Shown here piece by piece: positions 1-8,157 of a stretch of 30,319 nucleotides of DNA; position 1 is the stretch's first letter; each line of letters opens with the position of its first letter. Made by a program: the position numbers and the translations under genes. The stretch covers positions 1 through 30,319 of the forward strand of contig VXPN01000035.1 in assembly GCA_009839535.1 (NCBI GenBank). The letters are read 5' to 3'. This DNA comes from Boseongicola sp. SB0662_bin_57. GTDB taxonomy: Bacteria > Pseudomonadota > Alphaproteobacteria > Rhodobacterales > Rhodobacteraceae. A model generated the notes under the pieces. That model had not been told where the DNA came from, did no database searches, and saw only the letters and a list, made by a program, of their open reading frames with translations.

Positions 1-438
1 AACGGCGGGCTTCTGGCATTCGACAGCAATTACCGCCCGCATCTCTGGAACGACCTCGAACTTGCGCGTGCCGAAACGGAGAGGTTTTGGCGGTGCACCG
101 ACGTTGCTCTTCCTTCCGTCGATGACGAGATGGCACTCTTCGGCGATGCGGACGGCATGGCAGTCATTGCCCGGCTCCGATCGTGGGGCGTGTCGCGCGG
201 GGCACTTAAGCGTGGGGATGCAGGACCAATGGATCTTGGACCGGAAGGGCATGCCTTGAGCGTGCGGGTTGCCGAGAATGTCGTGGACACGACGGCAGCG
301 GGAGACAGCTTCAATGCGGGTTACCTCGCGGCGACGGCCACTGGCCGATCGTCAATCAAGGCGATGGAAGCCGGGCATGCCCTCGCCCTCGAGGTCATTG
401 GCAAGCGGGGCGCAATCGTGGACGTCGGCTATGTCTGA
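1..438 (+). CDS. kdgK: PfkB-family sugar kinase, probably 2-keto-3-deoxygluconate kinase (3' part)
   Basis: The window opens inside this gene, so only the last 145 codons are present. The reading frame from base 1 contains a substrate-side stretch (AFDSNYRPHLW) typical of KDG kinases. It also has the PfkB C-terminal signature DTTAAGDSFNAGYL at about bases 286-327; the Asp codon at 304-306 is the expected catalytic base and the AAGD turn forms the anion hole for the ATP phosphates. KDG kinase phosphorylates 2-keto-3-deoxygluconate to KDPG in the cytoplasm, feeding the Entner-Doudoroff aldolase. The usual family length is about 300-310 aa, so about half is missing on the left. The gene converges on the SnoaL-like gene. 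Another PfkB sugar kinase (for example fructokinase) remains possible, because the substrate loop is mostly off the window. Confidence 0.8.
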   Translation, partial: NGGLLAFDSNYRPHLWNDLELARAETERFWRCTDVALPSVDDEMALFGDADGMAVIARLRSWGVSRGALKRGDAGPMDLGPEGHALSVRVAENVVDTTAAGDSFNAGYLAATATGRSSIKAMEAGHALALEVIGKRGAIVDVGYV

Positions 439-642
439 TGCCGCCGAAACACGAGGACGCCACCGAGCCGCGTGGTCCTCGCAGCGGCCCGCCGGCTCCC
501 CGACGGGAACCGCCAGGTCGGGAGGCCTGCATCTTGAAGGCGAGCGTGCCGTTGATCGTCATGACGGCTCCGTCGGCAACGCCTGTGGAGATCAAGCTGC
601 AGAACTCCGGGAGCGCTGCGCTGACCGCAACCGCTCCCGGGC

Positions 643-1263
643 TCAGCCCCAGGCATGTCCGGCCCAAGCGATTGACTTTCCGGCCAGCCAGTCGGCCCCG
701 GTGGCATAAAGCGCTTCAACCTCGGATCCCTTGAGGCCTGGCATGTCTTTCTTGACTGGATAGCCGACCTGCGATTGAAGGTATGCAAGATGCTGATATC
801 CCACGGGAAACGCGTCCAGAATCTCTTGATCGAGTTCAAGCGTCGCGCTTGGCGCGATCGGGTCCATCCGGTCCTTCTCATAAATCGGCTGACGCAGGCA
901 CATTCCCCACTTGCCTTCGCGCTTCTCCAGAAAGTCGAAAAAGCGACCCGTGCAGACGACATCCACCAGAACGCCGTGAACCTGACCGCGCTGCGAGATC
1001 GTCATCTTGGTTTGCGTGACGGCCCGGTCGCCTGCGATCTCGCAATTGAAACCGCCCAGAAAATGCAGGATCGACACGCCGCGCGCCCAGCCCTGCCTGT
1101 TCATTTCAATGAACTCGTCAGCCGTGCCTTGGGTCCAGGTGGCCATCATGCGGCCGTCGTCGTGCCAGACCGTACGGAACTTGTCCCAGCAGCCGGCATC
1201 CCGCCATACAGCCCAGTTTTCGATCAGTTCGCGCAGCAGGAGCTTGTCTTGCCAATCGTCCAT
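643..1263 (-). CDS. SnoaL-like / nuclear transport factor 2 family protein
   Basis: This 206-aa product begins MDDWQDKLLLRELIENWAV, the typical N-terminal helix of the SnoaL_4-type (NTF2 fold) group, followed by the conserved pattern of an aromatic-rich helix and beta sheet (WDKFRTVWHDDGRM, GRFFDFLEKREGKW). Proteins of this cone-shaped fold act as small hydrolases, isomerases or dehydratases, or simply bind ligands; the reaction cannot be read from sequence. The ATG at 1263 was chosen because a strong AGGAGG lies 5 bases upstream. The upstream in-frame ATG at 1278 would put that AGGAGG inside the gene, and the frame further upstream has no protein-like character. It lies downstream of the GntR pseudogene on the same strand and may be an outlying member of the amine-catabolism cluster. 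Confidence 0.75.
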   Translation of the reverse strand: MDDWQDKLLLRELIENWAVWRDAGCWDKFRTVWHDDGRMMATWTQGTADEFIEMNRQGWARGVSILHFLGGFNCEIAGDRAVTQTKMTISQRGQVHGVLVDVVCTGRFFDFLEKREGKWGMCLRQPIYEKDRMDPIAPSATLELDQEILDAFPVGYQHLAYLQSQVGYPVKKDMPGLKGSEVEALYATGADWLAGKSIAWAGHAWG

Positions 1264-1574
1264 TGAGACCTCCTGCATCAAGGGCTCCGGCCGCCGCGTT
1301 CCACGGTCAGCCATCGGGTTGCAGCAATGGTCTCGACCGAACGGCGACCGCCGTGCCGCTGCGGCCACGCCCATCGCTGTCCTTGCGTCTTCACGGGCAC
1401 CGTCCGGGACCTTGGACCTCATTCGGCCGTCTGCTCGACTGAGGACATTGAAAGCACTACCTGGCGCGGAGCACCAGACCCCGCCGGTCGCCATGCCCTC
1501 CGACTGACAGAACTTGGCGAAGCCGTCATTGAAAGGCAGCGATGGTCCGGTCATGTTTCATCCTGTTCGCGATT
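1264..1574. other. Intergenic stretch without a recognisable gene
   Basis: This lies between the SnoaL-like gene and the 3' end of the GntR pseudogene. Open frames run through it on both strands, including an upstream extension of the SnoaL-like frame to 1554. Their composition (Arg/Ser/Pro-rich, without domain patterns) is that expected of random open frames in high-GC DNA. Apart from the ribosome binding site next to 1263, I see no convincing site. Confidence 0.5.
1269..1274 (-). promoter_or_regulatory. Ribosome binding site deciding the start of the SnoaL-like gene
   Basis: A perfect AGGAGG on the minus strand lies 5 bases before the ATG at 1261-1263. It sets the start here rather than at the in-frame ATG at 1276-1278, which lies just upstream of the site and would bury it in the coding sequence. 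Confidence 0.7.
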
Positions 1575-2310
1575 TCAGACCGCTTGCAGCAGTGTCGGGA
1601 CATGGTCTGCCTCACGCCGGCCAAAGAACAGGCGCGCATATTCAAAGGTGGCGTTGGAGTGTTCGCGTATGACGGTCTCGGCTCTGCCGGCATCGCCGTC
1701 TTCAATCGCTTTGGCGACAATCACGTGTTGCGCATGGCCGACTGACATCCGCAGAAGTTCCTTGTCCAGAAGATCGGGGTTTGGCGCATATGTGCCCGGA
1801 GCTGCCATCGGCAGATGACGGATTGGTCATATGACAACGCGATGCATTCGTTGCCGCAGTCGCGCATGATGGTTTCGTGGAAAAGCGCGTTGGCATCCTT
1901 AAAGGCCGCCACGTCATCCATGCTGATCCGGCGTCTGAGCATGATGCGTAGCGTCATTTCGATGCTGCATGCAAGATCCTTGCGCGTGGTTTCCTGCACG
2001 CCGTTCGAGGCCAGTGCCGCCGCCGCCGCGCCCTCCAGGATTCCGCGGAGCTTGATGACCATTTCCAGGTCGCCAAGGCTCACCTTGCACACTTCATGTC
2101 CCCGGCCCGGAAGTTTCTTGATCAACCCGGCCATTTCCAGGCGGGTCAAGACAAGTTTTGCAGGGTCCGGGATACGCCCGACATTCCTGCCATCACGACC
2201 TCGGACAGCCGCTCACCGCCTGGAAGCTCTCCATCCAGAATCGTCGGGCGAAGTCTCGCGAACGTCTGCTGTTCAGCCTGCTTTTGCCAATGCTCCCGAA
2301 ACGAATTCAT
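1575..2310 (-). pseudogene. Frameshifted GntR-family transcriptional regulator (FCD subgroup)
   Basis: Read on the minus strand from the ATG at 2310, the first part gives the start of a GntR winged helix (ILDGELPGGERLSEV, then MSGVSRT). The frame then runs into a stop near 2155. The expected continuation (AKLVLTRLEMAGLIKKLPGRG) appears in another frame from about 2160. That frame carries the FCD ligand-binding domain (ILEGAAAAALA, ANALFHETIMRDCGN) to about 1810. The rest (MAAPGTYAPN, HAQHVIVAKAIEDGDAGRAE) continues in a third frame to 1575. Two single-base-type shifts therefore separate three collinear pieces of a protein of about 240 aa, the normal FCD-GntR length. FCD regulators usually control catabolic genes in response to carboxylic acids. 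The gene would have sat at the end of the amine-catabolism operon and is probably inactive, unless the shifts are sequencing errors. Confidence 0.8.
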
Positions 2311-2600
2311 TTTGCCCGAATCACTCCAACTTTCTCAAAATTCCCGTCAACTTGCACTCATTTGGTCGATTTCCGATCCACGTGAACCCAAGCCGCCGAC
2401 GCGGCCGCCACGACCGACGTGGTGAAATTCGCGTTCGATCCGGATGCCGGCGACACGATCCATTCCGGACACTCCAGTGACATGCCGGAGCCGGATCCTG
2501 CCGAACGGTCCCGGCTTCTTGATGCCGTCACGAGGGACGCGGATTCGAAAGTCCGCTCGACCCTTCCGCGGTGGCGGCGCCGCAAGGCTCCGTGCCTGCG

Positions 2601-3536
2601 CTATTCGGGACCAATCTCGGCAAGCGCCCTTTGGATCGCTACCAGCATTGCATCGCGCCGTCGCGACAGCTCAGCCACGGTACGTCCTTCATTGGCTTCC
2701 GCCAGTCCCTCTTCGAGCAGCTTTGCGTTCGCGTCGTTCAGTTGCGGCGATCCAAGATCAGCCCACCACCCGTTGAAGGTGTCTGCGAAGTGATCGCAAA
2801 AGGCGGACAGCCCGCCGTCACCGGCGCCAAGGCCAAACAGGGTCGTCGGCCCCATGGCTGCCCATCTGAGACCCGGGCCGGACGCGATCGCCTTGTCCAC
2901 GTCGCCCACGCTTGCGACACCGCTCTCGACCAGATGAATTGCCTCGCGCCAGATGGCGGCCTGCAGCCGATTGGCGACATGGCCTGGAACCTCCTTCTTG
3001 ATGCGAATCGTGGTCTTGCCGATGTCCGCGTAGAACGCCTCGGCCGATTCAAGCACGCCAGGCTGCGTTTCGTCGTTCGCCATCAACTCGACAAGCGGAA
3101 TCAGGTGAGGCGGGTTGAAGGGATGGCCCAAAATGAACCGACCAGGCGAGCGCCAACCCTTCTGCATTTGGCCAAGGGTCAGCCCCGACGCCGAACTCGC
3201 GATGATCGCCTGGGGCGAAAGATGTGGTTCGATCCGTGCAAAAGTGTCGTGCTTGACTGCGATCCGTTCGGGAACGCTCTCCTGAATGAAGTCAGCTCCT
3301 TCGACCGCTGCTTCGGGCGATGCGTGAAACGTGATCCGATCTGGGTCGCCCCGTTTCGTCAACCCCATCTCGGTCATCGCAGGCCAAGCCTTCCGTACGT
3401 GATCCCGAACCGTCGCTTCGGCTCCCGCAGCCGGATCGAAGACGGCCACGGACCGGCCGGAAGCAAGAAAGAGGGCCGCCCAGCTCGCGCCGATGAGGCC
3501 CGCACCAATGACGCTTGTTCGCGCAATTTCCGACAT
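2601..3536 (-). CDS. 3-hydroxyacyl-CoA dehydrogenase family enzyme, L-carnitine dehydrogenase/lambda-crystallin type
   Basis: The product has 311 aa with an N-terminal Rossmann fold (GAGLIG at residues 11-16, and an acidic FDP after the second strand that favours NAD). Further motifs are the SSASGLT active-site serine region, the hallmark GHPFNPPHLIPLVE with the catalytic His/Glu, and HVANRLQ with the conserved Asn. The C-terminal helical domain contains the GPGLRWAAMGP motif. Length and motif set match the short, single-function group that includes L-carnitine 3-dehydrogenase and L-gulonate 3-dehydrogenase rather than the large FadB type. The start overlaps the stop of the upstream SDR by one base (TGATG), so translation is likely coupled. 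Next to a carnitine-oxygenase-like Rieske enzyme and a betaine-type importer, oxidation of a beta-hydroxy acid such as carnitine or a breakdown product is the likely role. The substrate is inferred, not shown. Confidence 0.82.
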   Translation of the reverse strand: MSEIARTSVIGAGLIGASWAALFLASGRSVAVFDPAAGAEATVRDHVRKAWPAMTEMGLTKRGDPDRITFHASPEAAVEGADFIQESVPERIAVKHDTFARIEPHLSPQAIIASSASGLTLGQMQKGWRSPGRFILGHPFNPPHLIPLVELMANDETQPGVLESAEAFYADIGKTTIRIKKEVPGHVANRLQAAIWREAIHLVESGVASVGDVDKAIASGPGLRWAAMGPTTLFGLGAGDGGLSAFCDHFADTFNGWWADLGSPQLNDANAKLLEEGLAEANEGRTVAELSRRRDAMLVAIQRALAEIGPE

Positions 3537-4276
3537 CAGAAAATTCCCGGGTTTATCGGCGAAGCGGCGGTCATGCCGCCATCAACCGTGAAGAGCTGGC
3601 CGGTCGCGAAGCCCGCCTCGTCCGACGCAAGCCAGACGGCGATTGCCGCGACGTCTTCGGGACGCCCGAAGCGCCGCGTCGCGTGGCGCAGAAGCGCGTC
3701 CTGCCTGGCAGCCTCGGGGACCGATGCAAGTTCAAATCCGGCATCGAGCATTCCGGTTTCGATCCATCCGGGGCAAATGGCGTTGCAGCGCACCTTGGGC
3801 CCGTGATCCACGGCAATCGAACGGGTGAGGCCATGCACGAATGCCTTGGACGCGTTGTAGAGCGCCATGCCCGGGTCGGCAGTCCGACCCGAGACCGAGC
3901 CGATGTTGATGATCGACCCGCCTGACCGCATTCCGGGAAGAACCGCACGGCAGGCGTTGAACACGCCTCTGCAGTTGACGCCGATGACCAGGTCCCAATC
4001 CGCATCCGTGCTGTCCAGGACGGTTCGCTCGACCTGAACGCCAGCGTTGTTGACGAGGATGTCCACGACCCCGGCCTTCGCGGCCAAGCGATCCATGTCC
4101 TCGGCGTTGGCAACGTCTGCCGTCATCCATGCGCAATTCAAGGGCAGGTCGGCGGGCGCGGAGCTTCGCCCGCAAGTCAGCACGCTTGCCCCTTCCTTCA
4201 GGAATGCCTCGACGATCCCGCGTCCGATGCCCCGGCCACCTCCCGTCACGATGGCCCTTTTGTCCTTCAGTCGCAT
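3536..4276 (-). CDS. Short-chain dehydrogenase/reductase (SDR), 246 aa
   Basis: This is a classical SDR: cofactor motif TGGGRGIG at residues 11-18, NNAG at about 76-79, and a catalytic triad readable as Ser127, Tyr140 and Lys144 (YNASK). The ICPGWIETGM loop and the DGGMT C-terminus are typical of 3-oxoacyl-reductase-like members. Such enzymes interconvert alcohols and ketones or aldehydes with NAD(P)H in the cytoplasm. The ATG at 4276 is preceded by GGGGGTG and starts directly at MRLKDKRAIVTGG, the normal SDR N-terminus, so the in-frame extension to 4369 is not used. Its start overlaps the stop of the preceding ORF (TGATG) and its stop overlaps the next start in the same way. In this operon it probably oxidises or reduces a carbon-skeleton intermediate released from the amine substrate. 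Confidence 0.85.
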   Translation of the reverse strand: MRLKDKRAIVTGGGRGIGRGIVEAFLKEGASVLTCGRSSAPADLPLNCAWMTADVANAEDMDRLAAKAGVVDILVNNAGVQVERTVLDSTDADWDLVIGVNCRGVFNACRAVLPGMRSGGSIINIGSVSGRTADPGMALYNASKAFVHGLTRSIAVDHGPKVRCNAICPGWIETGMLDAGFELASVPEAARQDALLRHATRRFGRPEDVAAIAVWLASDEAGFATGQLFTVDGGMTAASPINPGIF

Positions 4277-4860
4277 CAACACCCCCGCAGCATGCTTCTG
4301 GCCTGTGTGTCGGCACAACCGTGGACTCCCTGTACGAACTGAATGAAAATGGGAGACCTTGTCCTGCACCAGTCCACGAAATGCCCGAACTTGAAGAAGC
4401 GACCAGGAAGGTCGCGCTCAAGCCCGAAATGCATTCCGTCTGGGTGGCCCGGTTGCCTCTTGGCACATTCAGTCGTCGCGAAAGTGGCGGGAAGCATGAA
4501 GTCCCTGACCTTCGCGAGAAACCCGGAACTCCAGCCGGACTTCCATTCGCTGACCCTCTCGAGGGGCGGAACGATCCCCAATTTCATCGACCCCGTGCCG
4601 AGGCTTGCCGCCTCGGCGCTGTCAGGCATCGTCGCGCCGAGCCATTCGCTTGTCGCAATTCGCGGTCTGCGACCTGTCGGGGCCTTGATGACACGCGGGA
4701 ATCGCCGAGATGTGTCAGACCGGGGATCCAGAGTGCCGGCCTCGGCGACGTCATAGCTGGCATTTTCGACCTCGACCGGGATGACTGGCAAGTGGCCGGA
4801 CGTGACGGATGCGCAAATGCCGCCGTTCGTTGCAGTCGCTCTCATGACTGACATTGGCAT
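4276..4860 (-). CDS. Uncharacterised ORF inside the catabolic operon, 194 aa
   Basis: I do not recognise the product. Support for it being a gene is positional. It starts 28 bases after the stop of the upstream SDR, with a purine-rich GAAGGGAAACGACGGGA before the ATG (alternative ATG at 4854). Its TGA overlaps the ATG of the next SDR as TGATG, the same coupling seen at the next junction. Against it, the composition is rich in Arg, Ser, Pro and Thr and no clear domain pattern emerges. A stretch in the second half (KVRDFMLP) faintly recalls an acyl-CoA dehydrogenase N-terminus but is too short to use. No signal peptide or membrane segment is evident. It could be a fast-evolving small protein, the relic of a lost operon gene, or a chance open frame filling a 600-base gap. 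Confidence 0.35.
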   Translation of the reverse strand: MPMSVMRATATNGGICASVTSGHLPVIPVEVENASYDVAEAGTLDPRSDTSRRFPRVIKAPTGRRPRIATSEWLGATMPDSAEAASLGTGSMKLGIVPPLERVSEWKSGWSSGFLAKVRDFMLPATFATTECAKRQPGHPDGMHFGLERDLPGRFFKFGHFVDWCRTRSPIFIQFVQGVHGCADTQARSMLRGC

Positions 4861-4888
4861 AAGTCCCGTCGTTTCCCTTCCGAGGTCA

Positions 4889-5683
4889 TCAAGGACTCAT
4901 CTGCTGGACCTGAGCACTCAGTCCGCCGTCGAGAATCCACAGCTGCCCGCTCGCATAGCGGGCTTCGTCGGACGCCAGCCAATTGACGAGATTCGCGATG
5001 TCCTCCGGCGTGCCATAGGTCCGCATGGGATGCACGTCGCATACCGCCTTCTGCAGCTGCCTGACAGTCCTTCCGCCGCCGCCTGACCCTTCGCCTTCGA
5101 AAAAGCTCTGCAGCATGGGGGTGTCAACGTAGCCAGGGCAAACCGCATTGACCCGGATGCCTTCCGGGCCATGGTCGCAGGCCATGGCCCGGGTCAGCGC
5201 ATGAACCGCGCCCTTGGTGGCACAATAGGCCGCCAGGCCCGGATCGGCGATGAACCCGTCGTACGAGCCGAAATTGACGATGCTGGCACTGGCGCCCTGC
5301 TCCGCCGCCGAGCGAAGCAACGGCAAGGCGTGTTTCGAGGTCAGGAACGTGCCGGTGACATTGACGGCGAAGGAACGGTTCCATTCCTCAAGCGTGGTCT
5401 CCTCGATGGTCTTCTCGATCTCGATTCCGGCGGCGTTGACGAGAATGTCGAGCCGACCAGCCTCGTTTCGAACGCGGTTCATCGCCGCGACGCATTCGTC
5501 CTCAGCCGTGACGTCGAGGCGAATGAAACGGCTTCCGTCATCATCGTTTCGGTCGAGCGAACCGCCCGCGCTCATGTCAGCCGAGTAGACGGTTGCGCCT
5601 TCGTCCAGGAAACGCGCAACGATTGCGCGTCCAATGCCTCCCCGGCCGCCCGTGACGAACGCGAACTTTCCTTCAAGCTTCAT
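4889..5683 (-). CDS. Short-chain dehydrogenase/reductase (SDR), 264 aa
   Basis: A second classical SDR: TGGRGGIG at residues 11-18, an NAAG variant (LVNAAG, about 81-86) in place of the usual NNAG, and the triad Ser140, Tyr153, Lys157 (YCATK). The CPGYVDTPM loop and the WILDGGLS end are typical of glucose-1-dehydrogenase/3-oxoacyl-reductase-like SDRs. The start at 5683 has a strong GGAGGAAGG 6 bases upstream. The gene follows the Rieske oxygenase by about 115 bases on the same strand. A plausible role is dehydrogenation of the alcohol or aldehyde formed when the oxygenase cleaves or demethylates the substrate; this is inferred from context. It is clearly different in sequence from the SDR at 3536-4276, so the two are not a recent duplication. 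Confidence 0.85.
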   Translation of the reverse strand: MKLEGKFAFVTGGRGGIGRAIVARFLDEGATVYSADMSAGGSLDRNDDDGSRFIRLDVTAEDECVAAMNRVRNEAGRLDILVNAAGIEIEKTIEETTLEEWNRSFAVNVTGTFLTSKHALPLLRSAAEQGASASIVNFGSYDGFIADPGLAAYCATKGAVHALTRAMACDHGPEGIRVNAVCPGYVDTPMLQSFFEGEGSGGGGRTVRQLQKAVCDVHPMRTYGTPEDIANLVNWLASDEARYASGQLWILDGGLSAQVQQMSP

Positions 5684-5797
5684 GTTCGCCTTCCTCCGGT
5701 TGTGGCCTTCCGGGCTGCGTTGCGGTCCCGGCCTGCCACGCTCCGTCCCTCCTCCCCTTCCAGGCCGAGATGGCGAACGAGACGATGCCGGACCGCG

Positions 5798-6937
5798 TCA
5801 CGGGGCCGCCCGTGCATAGGCGTCCAGGACAAGCCCGTGAAAGTGGTGCACGGCGTGCTCGGACTTTCCGGAGCCCGCCGGATTGCTCACGATCCGTCCT
5901 TGCGCGAACGCAGGCGTTGCCATGCCCTTCTGCACGCTTTCGACGATGTCGATGTCCTCGCGCTGCAGCACTTCGTCGAGGTAGCGGATGGCATCCTTCT
6001 CCATTTCATCCGGTTCGGGCGTCTCGAGGAAGAAGTCGTAGGTTTCCAGGGTTCGGTCTGCACCGGCGGGGATTATGTTCAGCACGATCATCGACGACCG
6101 GCCCGGATAGCGCATGAGGCAGGTCGTGGGCCATAGCCACCAGACCGCATGGGTTCGTACCGTCGCATTCGAGACGTCGTACGCGGTGTTGGCGCCTTTC
6201 CCGGCCTCGGCCATATGGCTTGAATGGATGCCGTGGGTCGTCACCTCGTAGGTGTCCATGTCCACCAGGTTGCAGAAGTCCTTGTGGGCGACCGGGCAGT
6301 GATAGCACTCCAGGAAATTGTCGACGACGTTCTTCCAGTTCGACCTGATGTCATAGGACAGGCGGTGCCCGAACGTGAGCCTCTCGATGTCCGGCGCCCA
6401 GTGGCGGATCTCGGTCTCGAGACTTTCCGACGCCTTGGACAGAGGCACGGCCTCCGGGTCGAGGTTCACGAAGACGAATCCCGCGAATTCGGTCACCTGC
6501 ACCTCGTCCAGACAGATCGAATTCACGTCGAAGCCGGACAGGTTCTCGGTTTCCGGCGCACGGACAAGCTGACCGTCCAGCCGGTAGACCCAGGCATGGT
6601 AGGGACACATGATCCGCGACACCGACCCTTCTCCGCTGAGAAGATGGTGCGCACGGTGCTTGCAGACATTGTAGAAGGCGCGAAGAACGCCCTCGCGATC
6701 ACGAATGATGGCGATCGGCCGTCCGGCGACTTCGGTGGCAAGGTAGGAACAGGGCTCGCGAAGCCTTTCGACATGGCACACCCATTGCCAGCTGCGCGCG
6801 ACTATCTCGGACCGGTCCACCTCGTACCAGGCCGGATCCGTGTAGGCGTCCGCCTTCAGCGACAAAGAGCGGCTCACGTCGGATGAATACCCCGCGCCAA
6901 TCGTCGCGAATTGCTCTCCGCTTGGCAGATCGGTCAT
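5798..6937 (-). CDS. Rieske non-heme iron oxygenase, quaternary-amine (CntA/GbcA-like) oxygenase component
   Basis: The product has 379 aa. The Rieske [2Fe-2S] ligands are Cys92-x-His94 and Cys111-x2-His114 (CKH and CPYH). The catalytic domain has the mononuclear iron ligands His213 and His218 in NFLECYHCPVAH, with a C-terminal Asp in the EDIDIVESVQKG helix as the likely third ligand. The residue three before the first His is Glu210, where ring-hydroxylating dioxygenases have the bridging Asp. A Glu here, with the ECYHC pattern, is a known feature of carnitine, betaine and stachydrine-type oxygenases. Length is close to CntA (about 370 aa). Such enzymes demethylate a quaternary amine or cleave its C-N bond using O2 and electrons from a separate ferredoxin-type reductase, which is not in this window. 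The ATG at 6937 was chosen over the TTG just before it because GAGGG lies about 8 bases upstream. The exact substrate is open. Confidence 0.87.
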   Translation of the reverse strand: MTDLPSGEQFATIGAGYSSDVSRSLSLKADAYTDPAWYEVDRSEIVARSWQWVCHVERLREPCSYLATEVAGRPIAIIRDREGVLRAFYNVCKHRAHHLLSGEGSVSRIMCPYHAWVYRLDGQLVRAPETENLSGFDVNSICLDEVQVTEFAGFVFVNLDPEAVPLSKASESLETEIRHWAPDIERLTFGHRLSYDIRSNWKNVVDNFLECYHCPVAHKDFCNLVDMDTYEVTTHGIHSSHMAEAGKGANTAYDVSNATVRTHAVWWLWPTTCLMRYPGRSSMIVLNIIPAGADRTLETYDFFLETPEPDEMEKDAIRYLDEVLQREDIDIVESVQKGMATPAFAQGRIVSNPAGSGKSEHAVHHFHGLVLDAYARAAP

Positions 6938-7020
6938 CAAGCGTTCCCTCGCATCGAGCTGGCCTGATGCGATCTTGCAGACGAATCGTCGCCTGAGAAT
7001 GCACCATGTCGGCCATCAAT

Positions 7021-8058
7021 TTAACCTGACTGGCCATGCGGCGTCCGGTGCATTGGCCACGACCGAAATTCAAACGGAACCCGGCCTTCCACGCGGTCTG
7101 TCCGGGGAGACATGCCGAAGCGCGTCTTGTAGGCCCTGCTGAAGTGAACCTGGCTCGAAAAGCCCGCTGCGAGCGCGACCTGCGACAGGGGCATTTCCGT
7201 CTGGGTCACGAGGCCACGTGCGCGATCCAGTCGAATGTCCCGGTAATAGGCCGAGGGAGGCGTCTTCACGTACCGCCGGAACAACCGGTCAAGCTGTCGG
7301 TGAGAGACCTTCGCCCGGCGGCAGACCTCGGAGATCCTGAGCGGCTCTTCGAGGTTCTTCTCCATCAGGTCAATGGCGCGGAACAGCTTCTCGGGTATGC
7401 GACGGCCAAACGGTTCGGAGGATTCGGCAACCTGCCGTGTCCCCGCTGGCCGCACGCCTCGCACGAACAGGTACTTGGCAGCCGCGTTGGCAAGACCCTC
7501 GTCCCGCAATTCGCCCAGCAGGAGAAGCGCGCATTCGGTTGCCGCCGTGCCGCCGGAACAAGTGATCCTGCCCCGGTCGAAGACAAAGAGGTCATCGCAG
7601 GCCTCGACGTCAGGGAACATCTCGCGGAAGGCGCCGAGATGTTCGTAATGCACGGTCGCCCGGCGCCCGTCGAGCAGGCCGGCTTCGGCCAGGATGAAGG
7701 CACCGGTGTCCAGCGCGCCGACACTGCCGCCGGAGCGCGCAAAGCGCCACAGTCTCGCATGCAGGGCGGCACTTGAAAATGACTCGGGCGTCCAGCTGGT
7801 GGAAAGCATCACCAGATCAGGGACCTTGCCACGAATCTCGGAAAGCGCGCCTGTCTTGATCGCCGCTCCATTGCTCGCCAGGCAGGTTCCACCCCTTTCC
7901 GAAACGATTGACCAGCGGAAAAAGGACTTGCCTTCGATATAGTTTGCTGCGCGAAATGGATCCAGAAACGACATCGTGGCTGCAATGTTGAAATGCGGCG
8001 TGACCACGATCAGAATGTGAAAGTCGTCGATTTTCTCGAGGGGCATCTGACCAGTCAT
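7021..8058 (-). CDS. GlxA-family AraC-type transcriptional regulator (CdhR/GbdR-like)
   Basis: This is a two-domain regulator of 345 aa. Residues of about 10-190 form a DJ-1/PfpI (GATase1-like) domain with the typical ITCSGGTAATECALLLL segment. The C-terminal hundred residues are an AraC HTH pair (LRISEVCRRAKVSHRQLDRLF, then LSQVALAAGFSSQVHFSRAYKTRFGMSP). This architecture is that of GlxA-type activators, including CdhR (carnitine) and GbdR (glycine betaine/dimethylglycine), which switch on catabolic genes when the amine binds. It lies between the Rieske operon downstream on the same strand and the divergently transcribed importer, so it is the obvious local regulator of both. The start at 8058 (MTGQMPLEKIDDFHILIVV) has only a weak ribosome binding site. 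The in-frame extension to 8118 lacks family character, and MPLEK at 8046 is an alternative start. Confidence 0.85.
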   Translation of the reverse strand: MTGQMPLEKIDDFHILIVVTPHFNIAATMSFLDPFRAANYIEGKSFFRWSIVSERGGTCLASNGAAIKTGALSEIRGKVPDLVMLSTSWTPESFSSAALHARLWRFARSGGSVGALDTGAFILAEAGLLDGRRATVHYEHLGAFREMFPDVEACDDLFVFDRGRITCSGGTAATECALLLLGELRDEGLANAAAKYLFVRGVRPAGTRQVAESSEPFGRRIPEKLFRAIDLMEKNLEEPLRISEVCRRAKVSHRQLDRLFRRYVKTPPSAYYRDIRLDRARGLVTQTEMPLSQVALAAGFSSQVHFSRAYKTRFGMSPRTDRVEGRVPFEFRSWPMHRTPHGQSG

Positions 8059-8157
8059 GTGAAATTCGCGGCCAATCCGGTTAAACCACGAATCCCGTGA
8101 CCAGGACAATCGCCACATTGACGAGAGCGAAGTGCATTGAAGCTAGGGAGATGCAAA

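Noticed and set aside
6980..6990. Short palindrome GACGA-A-TCGTC upstream of the Rieske gene as a regulator site
   Set aside because: Five-base arms are expected by chance in high-GC DNA, and AraC-type regulators usually bind direct repeats.
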